Assembly (NCBI GenBank): GCA_037893225.1
Contig: JAZGUH010000360.1
Location: 806,001 to 870,000, forward strand
DNA from: Hippasteria phrygiana
Lineage: Eukaryota; Echinodermata; Asteroidea; Valvatida; Goniasteridae
Length of the DNA: 64,000 nt
Direction of reading: 5' to 3'
The position numbers and the translations under genes were made by a program. Numbering within the stretch: the stretch's first letter is position 1; each line of letters begins with the position of its first letter. The notes beneath the pieces are model-generated. The model did no database searches and was not told where the DNA came from. It saw only the letters and a program-made list of their open reading frames with translations. This document shows, piece by piece, positions 1 through 11,260 of the stretch.

Positions 1-190
1 GACGGTAACATGTACACAGATGTTGGCCGGAAAGAAAATAAACATTGCGAGGTTTGAATTTTCTCCACAAGTTTTAACTCTAAGAAGCCGCCGGTGATTG
101 CAACATGTAGCGCCAGATCTAAGCTATCCATACATGTCAAAATTACTGTATTTGGTTTATATTTCATGCAATTATGAATGAGTAAAGCAA
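1..190. repeat. Partial monomer at left edge, type h
   Basis: The window opens inside a type h monomer. It shows 'gacggtaacatgtacac' (bases 44C, 50C, 54T), 'ccggtgattg' (135G, 137G), 'actgtattt' (190T) and 'ggtttatat' (199T). It matches 1851-2040 base for base as far as I compared. The array therefore continues to the left of the window. Confidence 0.95.
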
Positions 191-421
191 GTCATACCCT
201 AGGGAATTTGACAGGCATGGAGCAATAAATAGAAGGTAATATGCACACACATGTTGGCCGGAAAGAAAATAAACATTGCGAGGTTTGAATTTTCTCCACA
301 AGTTTTAACTCTAAGAAGCCGCCGATAATTGCAACATGTAGCGCCAGATCTAAGCTATCTATACATGTCAAAATTACTGAATTTGGTTGATATTTCATGC
401 AATTATGAATGAGTAAAGCAA
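191..421. repeat. Monomer type a (exemplar)
   Basis: Length 231 bp. Diagnostic bases are 10T ('ccctaggg'), 24-25 GG, 60C ('cacacacatg'), 114T ('acaagtttta'), 124A, 137A ('cgataattg'), 190A ('actgaattt') and 199G. It normally follows type h and precedes type b. This copy carries a private T at 360 ('ctatctatac') where its 1850 bp partner at 2210 has C. Confidence 0.93.
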
Positions 422-653
422 GTCCATACCCCAGGGAATTTGACATGCATGGAGCAATAAATAGAAGGTAATATGCACACAGATGTTGGCCGGAAAGAAA
501 ATAGACATTGCGAGGTTTGGATTTTCTCCACAAGTGTTAACTCTAAGAAGCCGCCGATAATTGCAACATGTAGCGCCAGATCTAAGCTATCCATACATGT
601 CAAAATTACTGAATTTGGTTGATATTTCATGCAATTATGAATGAGTAAAGCAA
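422..653. repeat. Monomer type b (exemplar, 232 bp)
   Basis: Carries the C insertion after base 3 ('gtccatacc'), 10C ('ccccaggg'), 24T ('gacatgcatgg'), 82G ('aaaatagacat'), 98G ('gtttggattt'), 114G ('acaagtgtta'), 137A and 190A. Variants lacking 82G and 98G (called b0, e.g. 4816) and variants with 31T ('catggtgcaa', called bT, e.g. 10136) occur in particular sectors of the array. Confidence 0.93.
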
Positions 654-884
654 GTCATACCCTAGGGAATTCGACAGGCATGGAGCAATAAATAGAAGGT
701 AATATGCACACAGATGTTGGCCGGAAAGAAAATAAACATTGCGAGGTTTGAATTTTCTCCACAAGTTTTAACTCTAAGAAGCCGCCGATAATTGCAACAT
801 GTAGCGCCAGATCTAAGCTATCCATACATGTCAAAATTACTGAATTTGGTTGATATTTCATGCAATTATGAATGAGTAAAGCAA
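654..884. repeat. Monomer type c (exemplar)
   Basis: 231 bp. The diagnostic base is 19C, giving 'ggaattcgacagg', which also creates a GAATTC hexamer seen only in this type. The right half is 114T, 124A, 137A, 190A. Copies start at 654, 2504, 7824, 14533, 48775, 50625, 52014, 52707, 54096, 54789, 57100 and 63807. Copies at 55944, 58486 and 61724 have the c left half joined to an e right half. None was found between 14533 and 48775. Confidence 0.92.
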
Positions 885-1115
885 GTCATACCCTAGGGAA
901 TTTGACAGGCATGGAGCAATAAATAGAAGGTAATATGCACACAGATGTTGGCCGGAAAGAAAATAAACATTGCGAGGTTTGAATTTTCTCCACAAGTGTT
1001 AACTCTAAGAAGCCGCCGATAATTGCAACATGTAGCGCCAGATCTAAGCTATCCATACATGTCAAAATTACTGAATTTGGTTGATATTTCATGCAATTAT
1101 GAATGAGTAAAGCAA
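885..1115. repeat. Monomer type d (reference/consensus-like copy)
   Basis: 231 bp, used here as the numbering reference: 10T, 19T, 24-25 GG, 31A, 44A, 60G, 82A, 98A, 103T, 114G, 124A, 137A, 190A, 199G, 206C, 226A. It carries the fewest type-specific changes and is found in every sector of the array. G+C is 87 of 231 by direct count. Confidence 0.93.
1019..1100. other. Nested dyad symmetry inside the monomer (exemplar in d copy)
   Basis: Outer arms 'ataattgca' (1019-1027, monomer bases 135-143) and 'tgcaattat' (1092-1100, bases 208-216) are perfect 9 bp reverse complements. Directly inside, 'acatgta' (1028-1034, bases 144-150) pairs with 'tacatgt' (1056-1062, bases 172-178). Together they could form a 16 bp stem with a 21 nt apical loop and a 29 nt bulge on one side. 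The outer arm is perfect only in monomers with 135A and 137A. 137G copies carry one mismatch and type h two. Whether it forms a hairpin or cruciform is inference. Confidence 0.6.
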
Positions 1116-1346
1116 GTCATACCCTAGGGAATTTGACAGGCATGGAGCAATAAATAGAAGGTAATATGCACACAGATGTTGGCCGGAAAGAAAATAAACA
1201 TTGCGAGGTTTGAATTTTCTCCACAAGTTTTAACTCTAAGAAGCCGCCGATGATTGCAACATGTAGCGCCAGATCTAAGCTATCCATACATGTCAAAATT
1301 ACTGTATTTGGTTGATATTTCATGCAATTATGAATGAGTAAAGCAA
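1116..1346. repeat. Monomer type e (exemplar)
   Basis: 231 bp. The left half is identical to type d. The right half has 114T, 137G ('cgatgattg') and 190T ('actgtattt') with 199G. Other copies are at 30734, 38134, 47618, 49237, 52476, 54558, 55251, 57562 and 60800. The copies at 30734 and 38134 also carry 'atgcatgag' (218C). Confidence 0.92.
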
Positions 1347-1577
1347 GTCATACCCTAGGGAATTTGACAGGCATGGAGCAATAAATAGAAGGTAATATGC
1401 ACACACATGTTGGCCGGAAAGAAAATAAACATTGCGAGGTTTGAATTTTCTCCACAAGTTTTAACTCTAGGAAGCCGCCGATGATTGCAACATGTAGCGC
1501 CAGATCTAAGCTATCCATACATGTCAAAATTACTGTATTTGGTTGATATTTAATGCAATTATGAATGAGTAGAGCAA
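1347..1577. repeat. Monomer type f (exemplar)
   Basis: 231 bp. Right-half signature: 114T, 124G ('ctctaggaag'), 137G, 190T, 199G, 206A ('gatatttaatgc') and 226G ('agtagagc'). The left half is a-like (60C) or d-like (60G), and some copies have 24-25 GA ('gacagacatgg'). It is almost always followed by type g, making f-g-h the most persistent trimer of the array. Confidence 0.92.
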
Positions 1578-1808
1578 GTCATACCCCAGGGAATTTGACA
1601 GGCATGGAGCAATAAATAGAAGGTAATATGCACACAGATGTTGGCCGGAAAGAAAATAAACATTGCGAGGTTTGAATTTCCTCCACAAGTGTTAACTCTA
1701 AGAAGCCGCCGATAATTGCAACATGTAGCGCCAGATCTAAGCTATCCATACATGTCAAAATTACTGAATTTGGTTGATATTTCATGCAATTATGAATGAG
1801 TAAAGCAA
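1578..1808. repeat. Monomer type g (exemplar)
   Basis: 231 bp. Diagnostic bases are 10C ('ccccaggg') without the C insertion and 103C ('gaatttcctcc'), with 114G, 137A, 190A. A sub-variant 'gtcgtacc' (base 4 G) occurs at 32121, 33740, 37441, 39521, 40908 and 42992. Three of these (32121, 33740, 40908) also have 'ccactagtg'. Confidence 0.92.
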
Positions 1809-2040
1809 GTCCATACCCGAGGGAATTTGACATGCATCGAGCAATAAATAGACGGTAACATGTACACAGATGTTGGCCGGAAAGAAAATAAACATTGCGA
1901 GGTTTGAATTTTCTCCACAAGTTTTAACTCTAAGAAGCCGCCGGTGATTGCAACATGTAGCGCCAGATCTAAGCTATCCATACATGTCAAAATTACTGTA
2001 TTTGGTTTATATTTCATGCAATTATGAATGAGTAAAGCAA
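1809..2040. repeat. Monomer type h (exemplar, 232 bp)
   Basis: Carries the C insertion, 10G ('cccgaggg'; 10T in some copies, e.g. 6435, 32352), 24T, 44C, 50C and 54T ('gacggtaacatgtacac'), 114T, 135G and 137G ('ccggtgattg'), 190T and 199T ('ggtttatat'). It is the most diverged common type. This copy has a private C at 1838 ('catgcatcgag'). Confidence 0.92.
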
Positions 2041-3428
2041 GTCATACCCTAGGGAATTTGACAGGCATGGAGCAATAAATAGAAGGTAATATGCACACAC
2101 ATGTTGGCCGGAAAGAAAATAAACATTGCGAGGTTTGAATTTTCTCCACAAGTTTTAACTCTAAGAAGCCGCCGATAATTGCAACATGTAGCGCCAGATC
2201 TAAGCTATCCATACATGTCAAAATTACTGAATTTGGTTGATATTTCATGCAATTATGAATGAGTAAAGCAAGTCCATACCCCAGGGAATTTGACATGCAT
2301 GGAGCAATAAATAGAAGGTAATATGCACACAGATGTTGGCCGGAAAGAAAATAGACATTGCGAGGTTTGGATTTTCTCCACAAGTGTTAACTCTAAGAAG
2401 CCGCCGATAATTGCAACATGTAGCGCCAGATCTAAGCTATCCATACATGTCAAAATTACTGAATTTGGTTGATATTTCATGCAATTATGAATGAGTAAAG
2501 CAAGTCATACCCTAGGGAATTCGACAGGCATGGAGCAATAAATAGAAGGTAATATGCACACAGATGTTGGCCGGAAAGAAAATAAACATTGCGAGGTTTG
2601 AATTTTCTCCACAAGTTTTAACTCTAAGAAGCCGCCGATAATTGCAACATGTAGCGCCAGATCTAAGCTATCCATACATGTCAAAATTACTGAATTTGGT
2701 TGATATTTCATGCAATTATGAATGAGTAAAGCAAGTCATACCCTAGGGAATTTGACAGGCATGGAGCAATAAATAGAAGGTAATATGCACACAGATGTTG
2801 GCCGGAAAGAAAATAAACATTGCGAGGTTTGAATTTTCTCCACAAGTTTTAACTCTAGGAAGCCGCCGATGATTGCAACATGTAGCGCCAGATCTAAGCT
2901 ATCCATACATGTCAAAATTACTGTATTTGGTTGATATTTAATGCAATTATGAATGAGTAGAGCAAGTCATACCCCAGGGAATTTGACAGGCATGGAGCAA
3001 TAAATAGAAGGTAATATGCACACAGATGTTGGCCGGAAAGAAAATAAACATTGCGAGGTTTGAATTTCCTCCACAAGTGTTAACTCTAAGAAGCCGCCGA
3101 TAATTGCAACATGTAGCGCCAGATCTAAGCTATCCATACATGTCAAAATTACTGAATTTGGTTGATATTTCATGCAATTATGAATGAGTAAAGCAAGTCC
3201 ATACCCGAGGGAATTTGACATGCATGGAGCAATAAATAGACGGTAATATGCACACACATGTTGGCCGGAAAGAAAATAAACATTGCGAGGTTTGAATTTT
3301 CTCCACAAGTGTTAACTCTAAGAAGCCGCCGATAATTGCAACATGTAGCGCCAGATCTAAGCTATCCATACATGTCAAAATTACTGAATTTGGTTGATAT
3401 TTCATGCAATTATGAATGAGTAAAGCAA

Positions 3429-3659
3429 GTCATACCCTAGGGAATTTGACAGGCATGGAGCAATAAATAGAAGGTAATATGCACACAGATGTTGGCCGGA
3501 AAGAAAATAAACATTGCGAGGTTTGAATTTTCTCCACAAGTTTTAACTCTAAGAAGCCGCCGATGATTGCAACATGTAGCGGCAGATCTAAGCTATCCAT
3601 ACATGTCAAAATTACTGTATTTGGTTTATATTTCATGCAATTATGAATGAGTAAAGCAA
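3429..3659. repeat. Monomer type i (exemplar)
   Basis: 231 bp. d-like left half with a right half of 114T, 124A, 137G, 190T, 199T ('ggtttatat'). It looks like an e/h recombinant, with the e-type right-half start and the h-type base 199. Other copies start at 5048, 11757, 19623, 21243, 22400, 23325, 27493, 31196, 36516, 37903, 38596 and 39983. Confidence 0.87.
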
Positions 3660-3890
3660 GTCATACCCTAGGGAATTTGACAGGCATGGAGCAATAAATA
3701 GAAGGTAATATGCACATACATGTTGGCCGGAAAGAAAATAAACATTGCGAGGTTTGAATTTTCTCCACAAGTGTTAACTCTAAGAAGCCGCCGATAATTG
3801 CAACATGTAGCGCCAGATCTAAGCTATCCATACATGTCAAAATTACTGAATTTGGTTGATATTTCATGCAATTATGAATGAGTAAAGCAA
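3660..3890. repeat. Monomer type j (exemplar)
   Basis: 231 bp. Marked by 58T and 60C ('gcacatacatg') on a d background (114G, 137A, 190A). It occurs only at 3660, 5279 and 11988, each time between i and k. The trimer i-j-k is therefore a short local unit that was copied with the surrounding block. Confidence 0.88.
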
Positions 3891-4121
3891 GTCATACCCC
3901 AGGGAATTTGACATGCATGGAGCAATAAATAGAAGGTAATATGCACACACATGTTGGCCGGAAAGAAAATAAACATTGCGAGGTTTGAATTTTCTCCACA
4001 AGTTTTAACTCTAGGAAGCCGCCGATGATTGCAACATGTAGCGCCAGATCTAAGCTATCCATACATGTCAAAATTACTGTATTTGGTTGATATTTAATGC
4101 AATTATGAATGAGTAGAGCAA
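3891..4121. repeat. Monomer type k (exemplar)
   Basis: 231 bp. Has 10C and 24T without the C insertion, 60C here (60G in copies such as 8517 and 10600), 124G, 137G and 190T. The right end is either f-like (206A, 226G, as here) or h-like (199T, as at 5510 and 8517). It is a mosaic of b, f and h signatures. Confidence 0.85.
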
Positions 4122-4488
4122 GTCATACCCCAGGGAATTTGACAGGCATGGAGCAATAAATAGAAGGTAATATGCACACAGATGTTGGCCGGAAAGAAAA
4201 TAAACATTGCGAGGTTTGAATTTCCTCCACAAGTGTTAACTCTAAGAAGCCGCCGATAATTGCAACATGTAGCGCCAGATCTAAGCTATCCATACATGTC
4301 AAAATTACTGAATTTGGTTGATATTTCATGCAATTATGAATGAGTAAAGCAAGTCCATACCCGAGGGAATTTGACATGCATGGAGCAATAAATAGACGGT
4401 AACATGTACACAGATGTTGGCCGGAAAGAAAATAAACATTGCGAGGTTTGAATTTTCTCCACAAGTTTTAACTCTAAGAAGCCGCCGG

Positions 4489-7400
4489 TGATTGCAACAT
4501 GTAGCGCCAGATCTAAGCTATCCATACATGTCAAAATTACTGTATTTGGTTTATATTTCATGCAATTATGAATGAGTAAAGCAAGTCATACCCTAGGGAA
4601 TTTGACAGGCATGGAGCAATAAATAGAAGGTAATATGCACACACATGTTGGCCGGAAAGAAAATAAACATTGCGAGGTTTGAATTTTCTCCACAAGTTTT
4701 AACTCTAAGAAGCCGCCGATAATTGCAACATGTAGCGCCAGATCTAAGCTATCCATACATGTCAAAATTACTGAATTTGGTTGATATTTCATGCAATTAT
4801 GAATGAGTAAAGCAAGTCCATACCCCAGGGAATTTGACATGCATGGAGCAATAAATAGAAGGTAATATGCACACAGATGTTGGCCGGAAAGAAAATAAAC
4901 ATTGCGAGGTTTGAATTTTCTCCACAAGTGTTAACTCTAAGAAGCCGCCGATAATTGCAACATGTAGCGCCAGATCTAAGCTATCCATACATGTCAAAAT
5001 TACTGAATTTGGTTGATATTTCATGCAATTATGAATGAGTAAAGCAAGTCATACCCTAGGGAATTTGACAGGCATGGAGCAATAAATAGAAGGTAATATG
5101 CACACAGATGTTGGCCGGAAAGAAAATAAACATTGCGAGGTTTGAATTTTCTCCACAAGTTTTAACTCTAAGAAGCCGCCGATGATTGCAACATGTAGCG
5201 CCAGATCTAAGCTATCCATACATGTCAAAATTACTGTATTTGGTTTATATTTCATGCAATTATGAATGAGTAAAGCAAGTCATACCCTAGGGAATTTGAC
5301 AGGCATGGAGCAATAAATAGAAGGTAATATGCACATACATGTTGGCCGGAAAGAAAATAAACATTGCGAGGTTTGAATTTTCTCCACAAGTGTTAACTCT
5401 AAGAAGCCGCCGATAATTGCAACATGTAGCGCCAGATCTAAGCTATCCATACATGTCAAAATTACTGAATTTGGTTGATATTTCATGCAATTATGAATGA
5501 GTAAAGCAAGTCATACCCCAGGGAATTTGACATGCATGGAGCAATAAATAGAAGGTAATATGCACACACATGTTGGCCGGAAAGAAAATAAACATTGCGA
5601 GGTTTGAATTTTCTCCACAAGTTTTAACTCTAGGAAGCCGCCGATGATTGCAACATGTAGCGCCAGATCTAAGCTATCCATACATGTCAAAATTACTGTA
5701 TTTGGTTTATATTTCATGCAATTATGAATGAGTAAAGCAAGTCATACCCTAGGGAATTTGACAGGCATGGAGCAATAAATAGAAGGTAATATGCACACAG
5801 ATGTTGGCCGGAAAGAAAATAAACATTGCGAGGTTTGAATTTTCTCCACAAGTGTTAACTCTAAGAAGCCGCCGATAATTGCAACATGTAGCGCCAGATC
5901 TAAGCTATCCATACATGTCAAAATTACTGAATTTGGTTGATATTTCATGCAATTATGAATGAGTAAAGCAAGTCCATACCCCAGGGAATTTGACATGCAT
6001 GGAGCAATAAATAGAAGGTAATATGCACACAGATGTTGGCCGGAAAGAAAATAAACATTGCGAGGTTTGAATTTTCTCCACAAGTTTTAACTCTAGGAAG
6101 CCGCCGATGATTGCAACATGTAGCGCCAGATCTAAGCTATCCATACATGTCAAAATTACTGTATTTGGTTGATATTTAATGCAATTATGAATGAGTAGAG
6201 CAAGTCATACCCCAGGGAATTTGACAGGCATGGAGCAATAAATAGAAGGTAATATGCACACAGATGTTGGCCGGAAAGAAAATAAACATTGCGAGGTTTG
6301 AATTTCCTCCACAAGTGTTAACTCTAAGAAGCCGCCGATAATTGCAACATGTAGCGCCAGATCTAAGCTATCCATACATGTCAAAATTACTGAATTTGGT
6401 TGATATTTCATGCAATTATGAATGAGTAAAGCAAGTCCATACCCTAGGGAATTTGACATGCATGGAGCAATAAATAGACGGTAACATGTACACAGATGTT
6501 GGCCGGAAAGAAAATAAACATTGCGAGGTTTGAATTTTCTCCACAAGTTTTAACTCTAAGAAGCCGCCGGTGATTGCAACATGTAGCGCCAGATCTAAGC
6601 TATCCATACATGTCAAAATTACTGTATTTGGTTTATATTTCATGCAATTATGAATGAGTAAAGCAAGTCATACCCTAGGGAATTTGACAGACATGGAGCA
6701 ATAAATAGAAGGTAATATGCACACACATGTTGGCCGGAAAGAAAATAAACATTGCGAGGTTTGAATTTTCTCCACAAGTTTTAACTCTAGGAAGCCGCCG
6801 ATGATTGCAACATGTAGCGCCAGATCTAAGCTATCCATACATGTCAAAATTACTGTATTTGGTTGATATTTAATGCAATTATGAATGAGTAGAGCAAGTC
6901 ATACCCCAGGGAATTTGACAGGCATGGAGCAATAAATAGAAGGTAATATGCACACAGATGTTGGCCGGAAAGAAAATAAACATTGCGAGGTTTGAATTTT
7001 CTCCACAAGTGTTAACTCTAAGAAGCCGCCGATAATTGCAACATGTAGCGCCAGATCTAAGCTATCCATACATGTCAAAATTACTGAATTTGGTTGATAT
7101 TTCATGCAATTATGAATGAGTAAAGCAAGTCCATACCCGAGGGAATTTGACATGCATGGAGCAATAAATAGACGGTAACATGTACACAGATGTTGGCCGG
7201 AAAGAAAATAAACATTGCGAGGTTTGAATTTTCTCCACAAGTTTTAACTCTAAGAAGCCGCCGGTGATTGCAACATGTAGCGCCAGATCTAAGCTATCCA
7301 TACATGTCAAAATTACTGTATTTGGTTTATATTTCATGCAATTATGAATGAGTAAAGCAAGTCATACCCTAGGGAATTTGACAGGCATGGAGCAATAAAT

Positions 7401-10400
7401 AGAAGGTAATATGCACACAGATGTTGGCCGGAAAGAAAATAAACATTGCGAGGTTTGAATTTTCTCCACAAGTTTTAACTCTAAGAAGCCGCCGATAATT
7501 GCAACATGTAGCGCCAGATCTAAGCTATCCATACATGTCAAAATTACTGAATTTGGTTGATATTTCATGCAATTATGAATGAGTAAAGCAAGTCCATACC
7601 CCAGGGAATTTGACATGCATGGAGCAATAAATAGAAGGTAATATGCACACAGATGTTGGCCGGAAAGAAAATAGACATTGCGAGGTTTGGATTTTCTCCA
7701 CAAGTGTTAACTCTAAGAAGCCGCCGATAATTGCAACATGTAGCGCCAGATCTAAGCTATCCATACATGTCAAAATTACTGAATTTGGTTGATATTTCAT
7801 GCAATTATGAATGAGTAAAGCAAGTCATACCCTAGGGAATTCGACAGGCATGGAGCAATAAATAGAAGGTAATATGCACACAGATGTTGGCCGGAAAGAA
7901 AATAAACATTGCGAGGTTTGAATTTTCTCCACAAGTTTTAACTCTAAGAAGCCGCCGATAATTGCAACATGTAGCGCCAGATCTAAGCTATCCATACATG
8001 TCAAAATTACTGAATTTGGTTGATATTTCATGCAATTATGAATGAGTAAAGCAAGTCATACCCTAGGGAATTTGACAGGCATGGAGCAATAAATAGAAGG
8101 TAATATGCACACAGATGTTGGCCGGAAAGAAAATAAACATTGCGAGGTTTGAATTTTCTCCACAAGTGTTAACTCTAAGAAGCCGCCGATAATTGCAACA
8201 TGTAGCGCCAGATCTAAGCTATCCATACATGTCAAAATTACTGAATTTGGTTGATATTTCATGCAATTATGAATGAGTAAAGCAAGTCATACCCTAGGGA
8301 ATTTGACAGGCATGGAGCAATAAATAGAAGGTAATATGCACACAGATGTTGGCCGGAAAGAAAATAAACATTGCGAGGTTTGAATTTTCTCCACAAGTGT
8401 TAACTCTAAGAAGCCGCCGATAATTGCAACATGTAGCGCCAGATCTAAGCTATCCATACATGTCAAAATTACTGAATTTGGTTGATATTTCATGCAATTA
8501 TGAATGAGTAAAGCAAGTCATACCCCAGGGAATTTGACATGCATGGAGCAATAAATAGAAGGTAATATGCACACAGATGTTGGCCGGAAAGAAAATAAAC
8601 ATTGCGAGGTTTGAATTTTCTCCACAAGTTTTAACTCTAGGAAGCCGCCGATGATTGCAACATGTAGCGCCAGATCTAAGCTATCCATACATGTCAAAAT
8701 TACTGTATTTGGTTTATATTTCATGCAATTATGAATGAGTAAAGCAAGTCATACCCTAGGGAATTTGACAGACATGGAGCAATAAATAGAAGGTAATATG
8801 CACACAGGTGTTGGCCGGAAAGAAAATAAACATTGCGAGGTTTGAATTTTCTCCACAAGTGTTAACTCTAAGAAGCCGCCGATAATTGCAACATGTAGCG
8901 CCAGATCTAAGCTATCCATACATGTCAAAATTACTGAATTTGGTTGATATTTCATGCAATTATGAATGAGTAAAGCAAGTCCATACCCCAGGGAATTTGA
9001 CATGCATGGAGCAATAAATAGACGGTAACATGTACACAGATGTTGGCCGGAAAGAAAATAAACATTGCGAGGTTTGAATTTTCTCCACAAGTTTTAACTC
9101 TAGGAAGCCGCCGATGATTGCAACATGTAGCGCCAGATCTAAGCTATCCATACATGTCAAAATTACTGTATTTGGTTGATATTTAATGCAATTATGAATG
9201 AGTAGAGCAAGTCATACCCCAGGGAATTTGACAGGCATGGAGCAATAAATAGAAGGTAATATGCACACAGATGTTGGCCGGAAAGAAAATAAACATTGCG
9301 AGGTTTGAATTTCCTCCACAAGTGTTAACTCTAAGAAGCCGCCGATAATTGCAACATGTAGCGCCAGATCTAAGCTATCCATACATGTCAAAATTACTGA
9401 ATTTGGTTGATATTTCATGCAATTATGAATGAGTAAAGCAAGTCCATACCCGAGGGAATTTGACATGCATGGAGCAATAAATAGACGGTAACATGTACAC
9501 AGATGTTGGCCGGAAAGAAAATAAACATTGCGAGGTTTGAATTTTCTCCACAAGTTTTAACTCTAAGAAGCCGCAGGTGATTGCAACATGTAGCGCCAGA
9601 TCTAAGCTATCCATACATGTCAAAATTACTGTATTTGGTTTATATTTCATGCAATTATGAATGAGTAAAGCAAGTCATACCCTAGGGAATTTGACAGACA
9701 TGGAGCAATAAATAGAAGGTAATATGCACACAGATGTTGGCCGGAAAGAAAATAAACATTGCGAGGTTTGAATTTTCTCCACAAGTTTTAACTCTAGGAA
9801 GCCGCCGATGATTGCAACATGTAGCGCCAGATCTAAGCTATCCATACATGTCAAAATTACTGTATTTGGTTGATATTTAATGCAATTATGAATGAGTAGA
9901 GCAAGTCATACCCCAGGGAATTTGACAGGCATGGAGCAATAAATAGAAGGTAATATGCACACAGATGTTGGCCGGAAAGAAAATAAACATTGCGAGGTTT
10001 GAATTTCCTCCACAAGTGTTAACTCTAAGAAGCCGCCGATAATTGCAACATGTAGCGCCAGATCTAAGCTATCCATACATGTCAAAATTACTGAATTTGG
10101 TTGATATTTCATGCAATTATGAATGAGTAAAGCAAGTCCATACCCCAGGGAATTTGACATGCATGGTGCAATAAATAGAAGGTAATATGCACACAGATGT
10201 TGGCCGGAAAGAAAATAAACATTGCGAGGTTTGAATTTTCTCCACAAGTGTTAACTCTAAGAAGCCGCCGATAATTGCAACATGTAGCGCCAGATCTAAG
10301 CTATCCATACATGTCAAAATTACTGAATTTGGTTGATATTTCATGCAATTATGAATGAGTAAAGCAAGTCCATACCCCAGGGAATTTGACATGCATGGTG

Positions 10401-11197
10401 CAATAAATAGAAGGTAATATGCACACAGATGTTGGCCGGAAAGAAAATAAACATTGCGAGGTTTGAATTTTCTCCACAAGTGTTAACTCTAAGAAGCCGC
10501 CGATAATTGCAACATGTAGCGCCAGATCTAAGCTATCCATACATGTCAAAATTACTGAATTTGGTTGATATTTCATGCAATTATGAATGAGTAAAGCAAG
10601 TCATACCCCAGGGAATTTGACATGCATGGAGCAATAAATAGAAGGTAATATGCACACAGATGTTGGCCGGAAAGAAAATAAACATTGCGAGGTTTGAATT
10701 TTCTCCACAAGTTTTAACTCTAGGAAGCCGCCGATGATTGCAACATGTAGCGCCAGATCTAAGCTATCCATACATGTCAAAATTACTGTATTTGGTTTAT
10801 ATTTCATGCAATTATGAATGAGTAAAGCAAGTCATACCCTAGGGAATTTGACAGACATGGAGCAATAAATAGAAGGTAATATGCACACAGGTGTTGGCCG
10901 GAAAGAAAATAAACATTGCGAGGTTTGAATTTTCTCCACAAGTGTTAACTCTAAGAAGCCGCCGATAATTGCAACATGTAGCGCCAGATCTAAGCTATCC
11001 ATACATGTCAAAATTACTGAATTTGGTTGATATTTCATGCAATTATGAATGAGTAAAGCAAGTCCATACCCCAGGGAATTTGACATGCATGGAGCAATAA
11101 ATAGACGGTAACATGTACACAGATGTTGGCCGGAAAGAAAATAAACATTGCGAGGTTTGAATTTTCTCCACAAGTTTTAACTCTAGGAAGCCGCCGA
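4489..11197. repeat. 29-monomer block, copy 1 (6709 bp)
   Basis: Monomers from 4585: a, b0 4816, i5048, j5279, k5510, d5741, b0/f 5972, g6204, h6435, f6667, g6898 (no 103C), h7129, d/a 7361, b7592, c7824, d8055, d8286, k8517, m8748, h/f 8979, g9211, h9442, f9674, g9905, bT10136, bT10368, k10600, m10831, h/k 11062. Type m has 24-25 GA and 'cacaggtgttgg' (61G). Every monomer type and start recurs 6709 bp downstream. 29 x 231 plus ten C insertions gives 6709. The left breakpoint is placed just after 4488, where 4353 (124A, 135G) differs from 11062 (124G, 135A). Confidence 0.9.
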
Positions 11198-11260
11198 TGA
11201 TTGCAACATGTAGCGCCAGATCTAAGCTATCCATACATGTCAAAATTACTGTATTTGGTT
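8317..11260. repeat. Internal 9-monomer duplication in copy 1 (offset 2083)
   Basis: 8317-9177 and 10400-11260 carry the same order k-m-h/f (starts 8517, 8748, 8979 and 10600, 10831, 11062). Nine monomers with four C insertions give 2083 bp. The match ends at base 199 of the third monomer. This repeat is nested inside the 6709 bp block, so it predates or is independent of that larger event. Confidence 0.83.

Larger units (their letters stand above)
191..2040. repeat. Higher-order repeat unit, 8-mer a-b-c-d-e-f-g-h, 1850 bp
   Basis: Eight distinguishable monomers follow in order, starting at 191, 422, 654, 885, 1116, 1347, 1578 and 1809. The next a begins at 2041. Eight monomers with two C insertions give 8 x 231 + 2 = 1850 bp. 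Positions 1-997 match 1851-2847 at offset 1850 with one difference noticed (360/2210). After 2735 the second unit shortens, skipping the d/e stretch and joining a d-like left half to an f right half. This is the longest ordered set of distinct types I could define, so I treat it as the ancestral or canonical HOR. That status is inference. Confidence 0.85.
191..4584. repeat. Monomer map, left sector
   Basis: Order and starts: a191 b422 c654 d885 e1116 f1347 g1578 h1809, a2041 b2272 c2504 f2735 (60G) g2966, hybrid 3197, i3429 j3660 k3891 g4122 h4353. Monomer 3197 is a hybrid: it has the C insertion, 10G, 24T and 44C of h, but reverts to 'taatatgcacacac' and has a d-type right half. A private G at about 3581 ('gcggcagatc') lies in 3429. 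Nothing other than satellite lies in this interval. Confidence 0.88.

Noticed and set aside
889..902. Telomere-like 'accctaggg'
   Set aside because: It resembles CCCTAAA/CCCTAA only in part, occurs once per monomer, is never tandem, and its base 10 varies (T, C or G).
943..965. CENP-B box-like sequence around 'gttggccggaaag'
   Set aside because: It shares 'GTTGG' and 'GGAAA' pieces with the mammalian CENP-B box but lacks the essential TTCG and CGGG elements in the right spacing.
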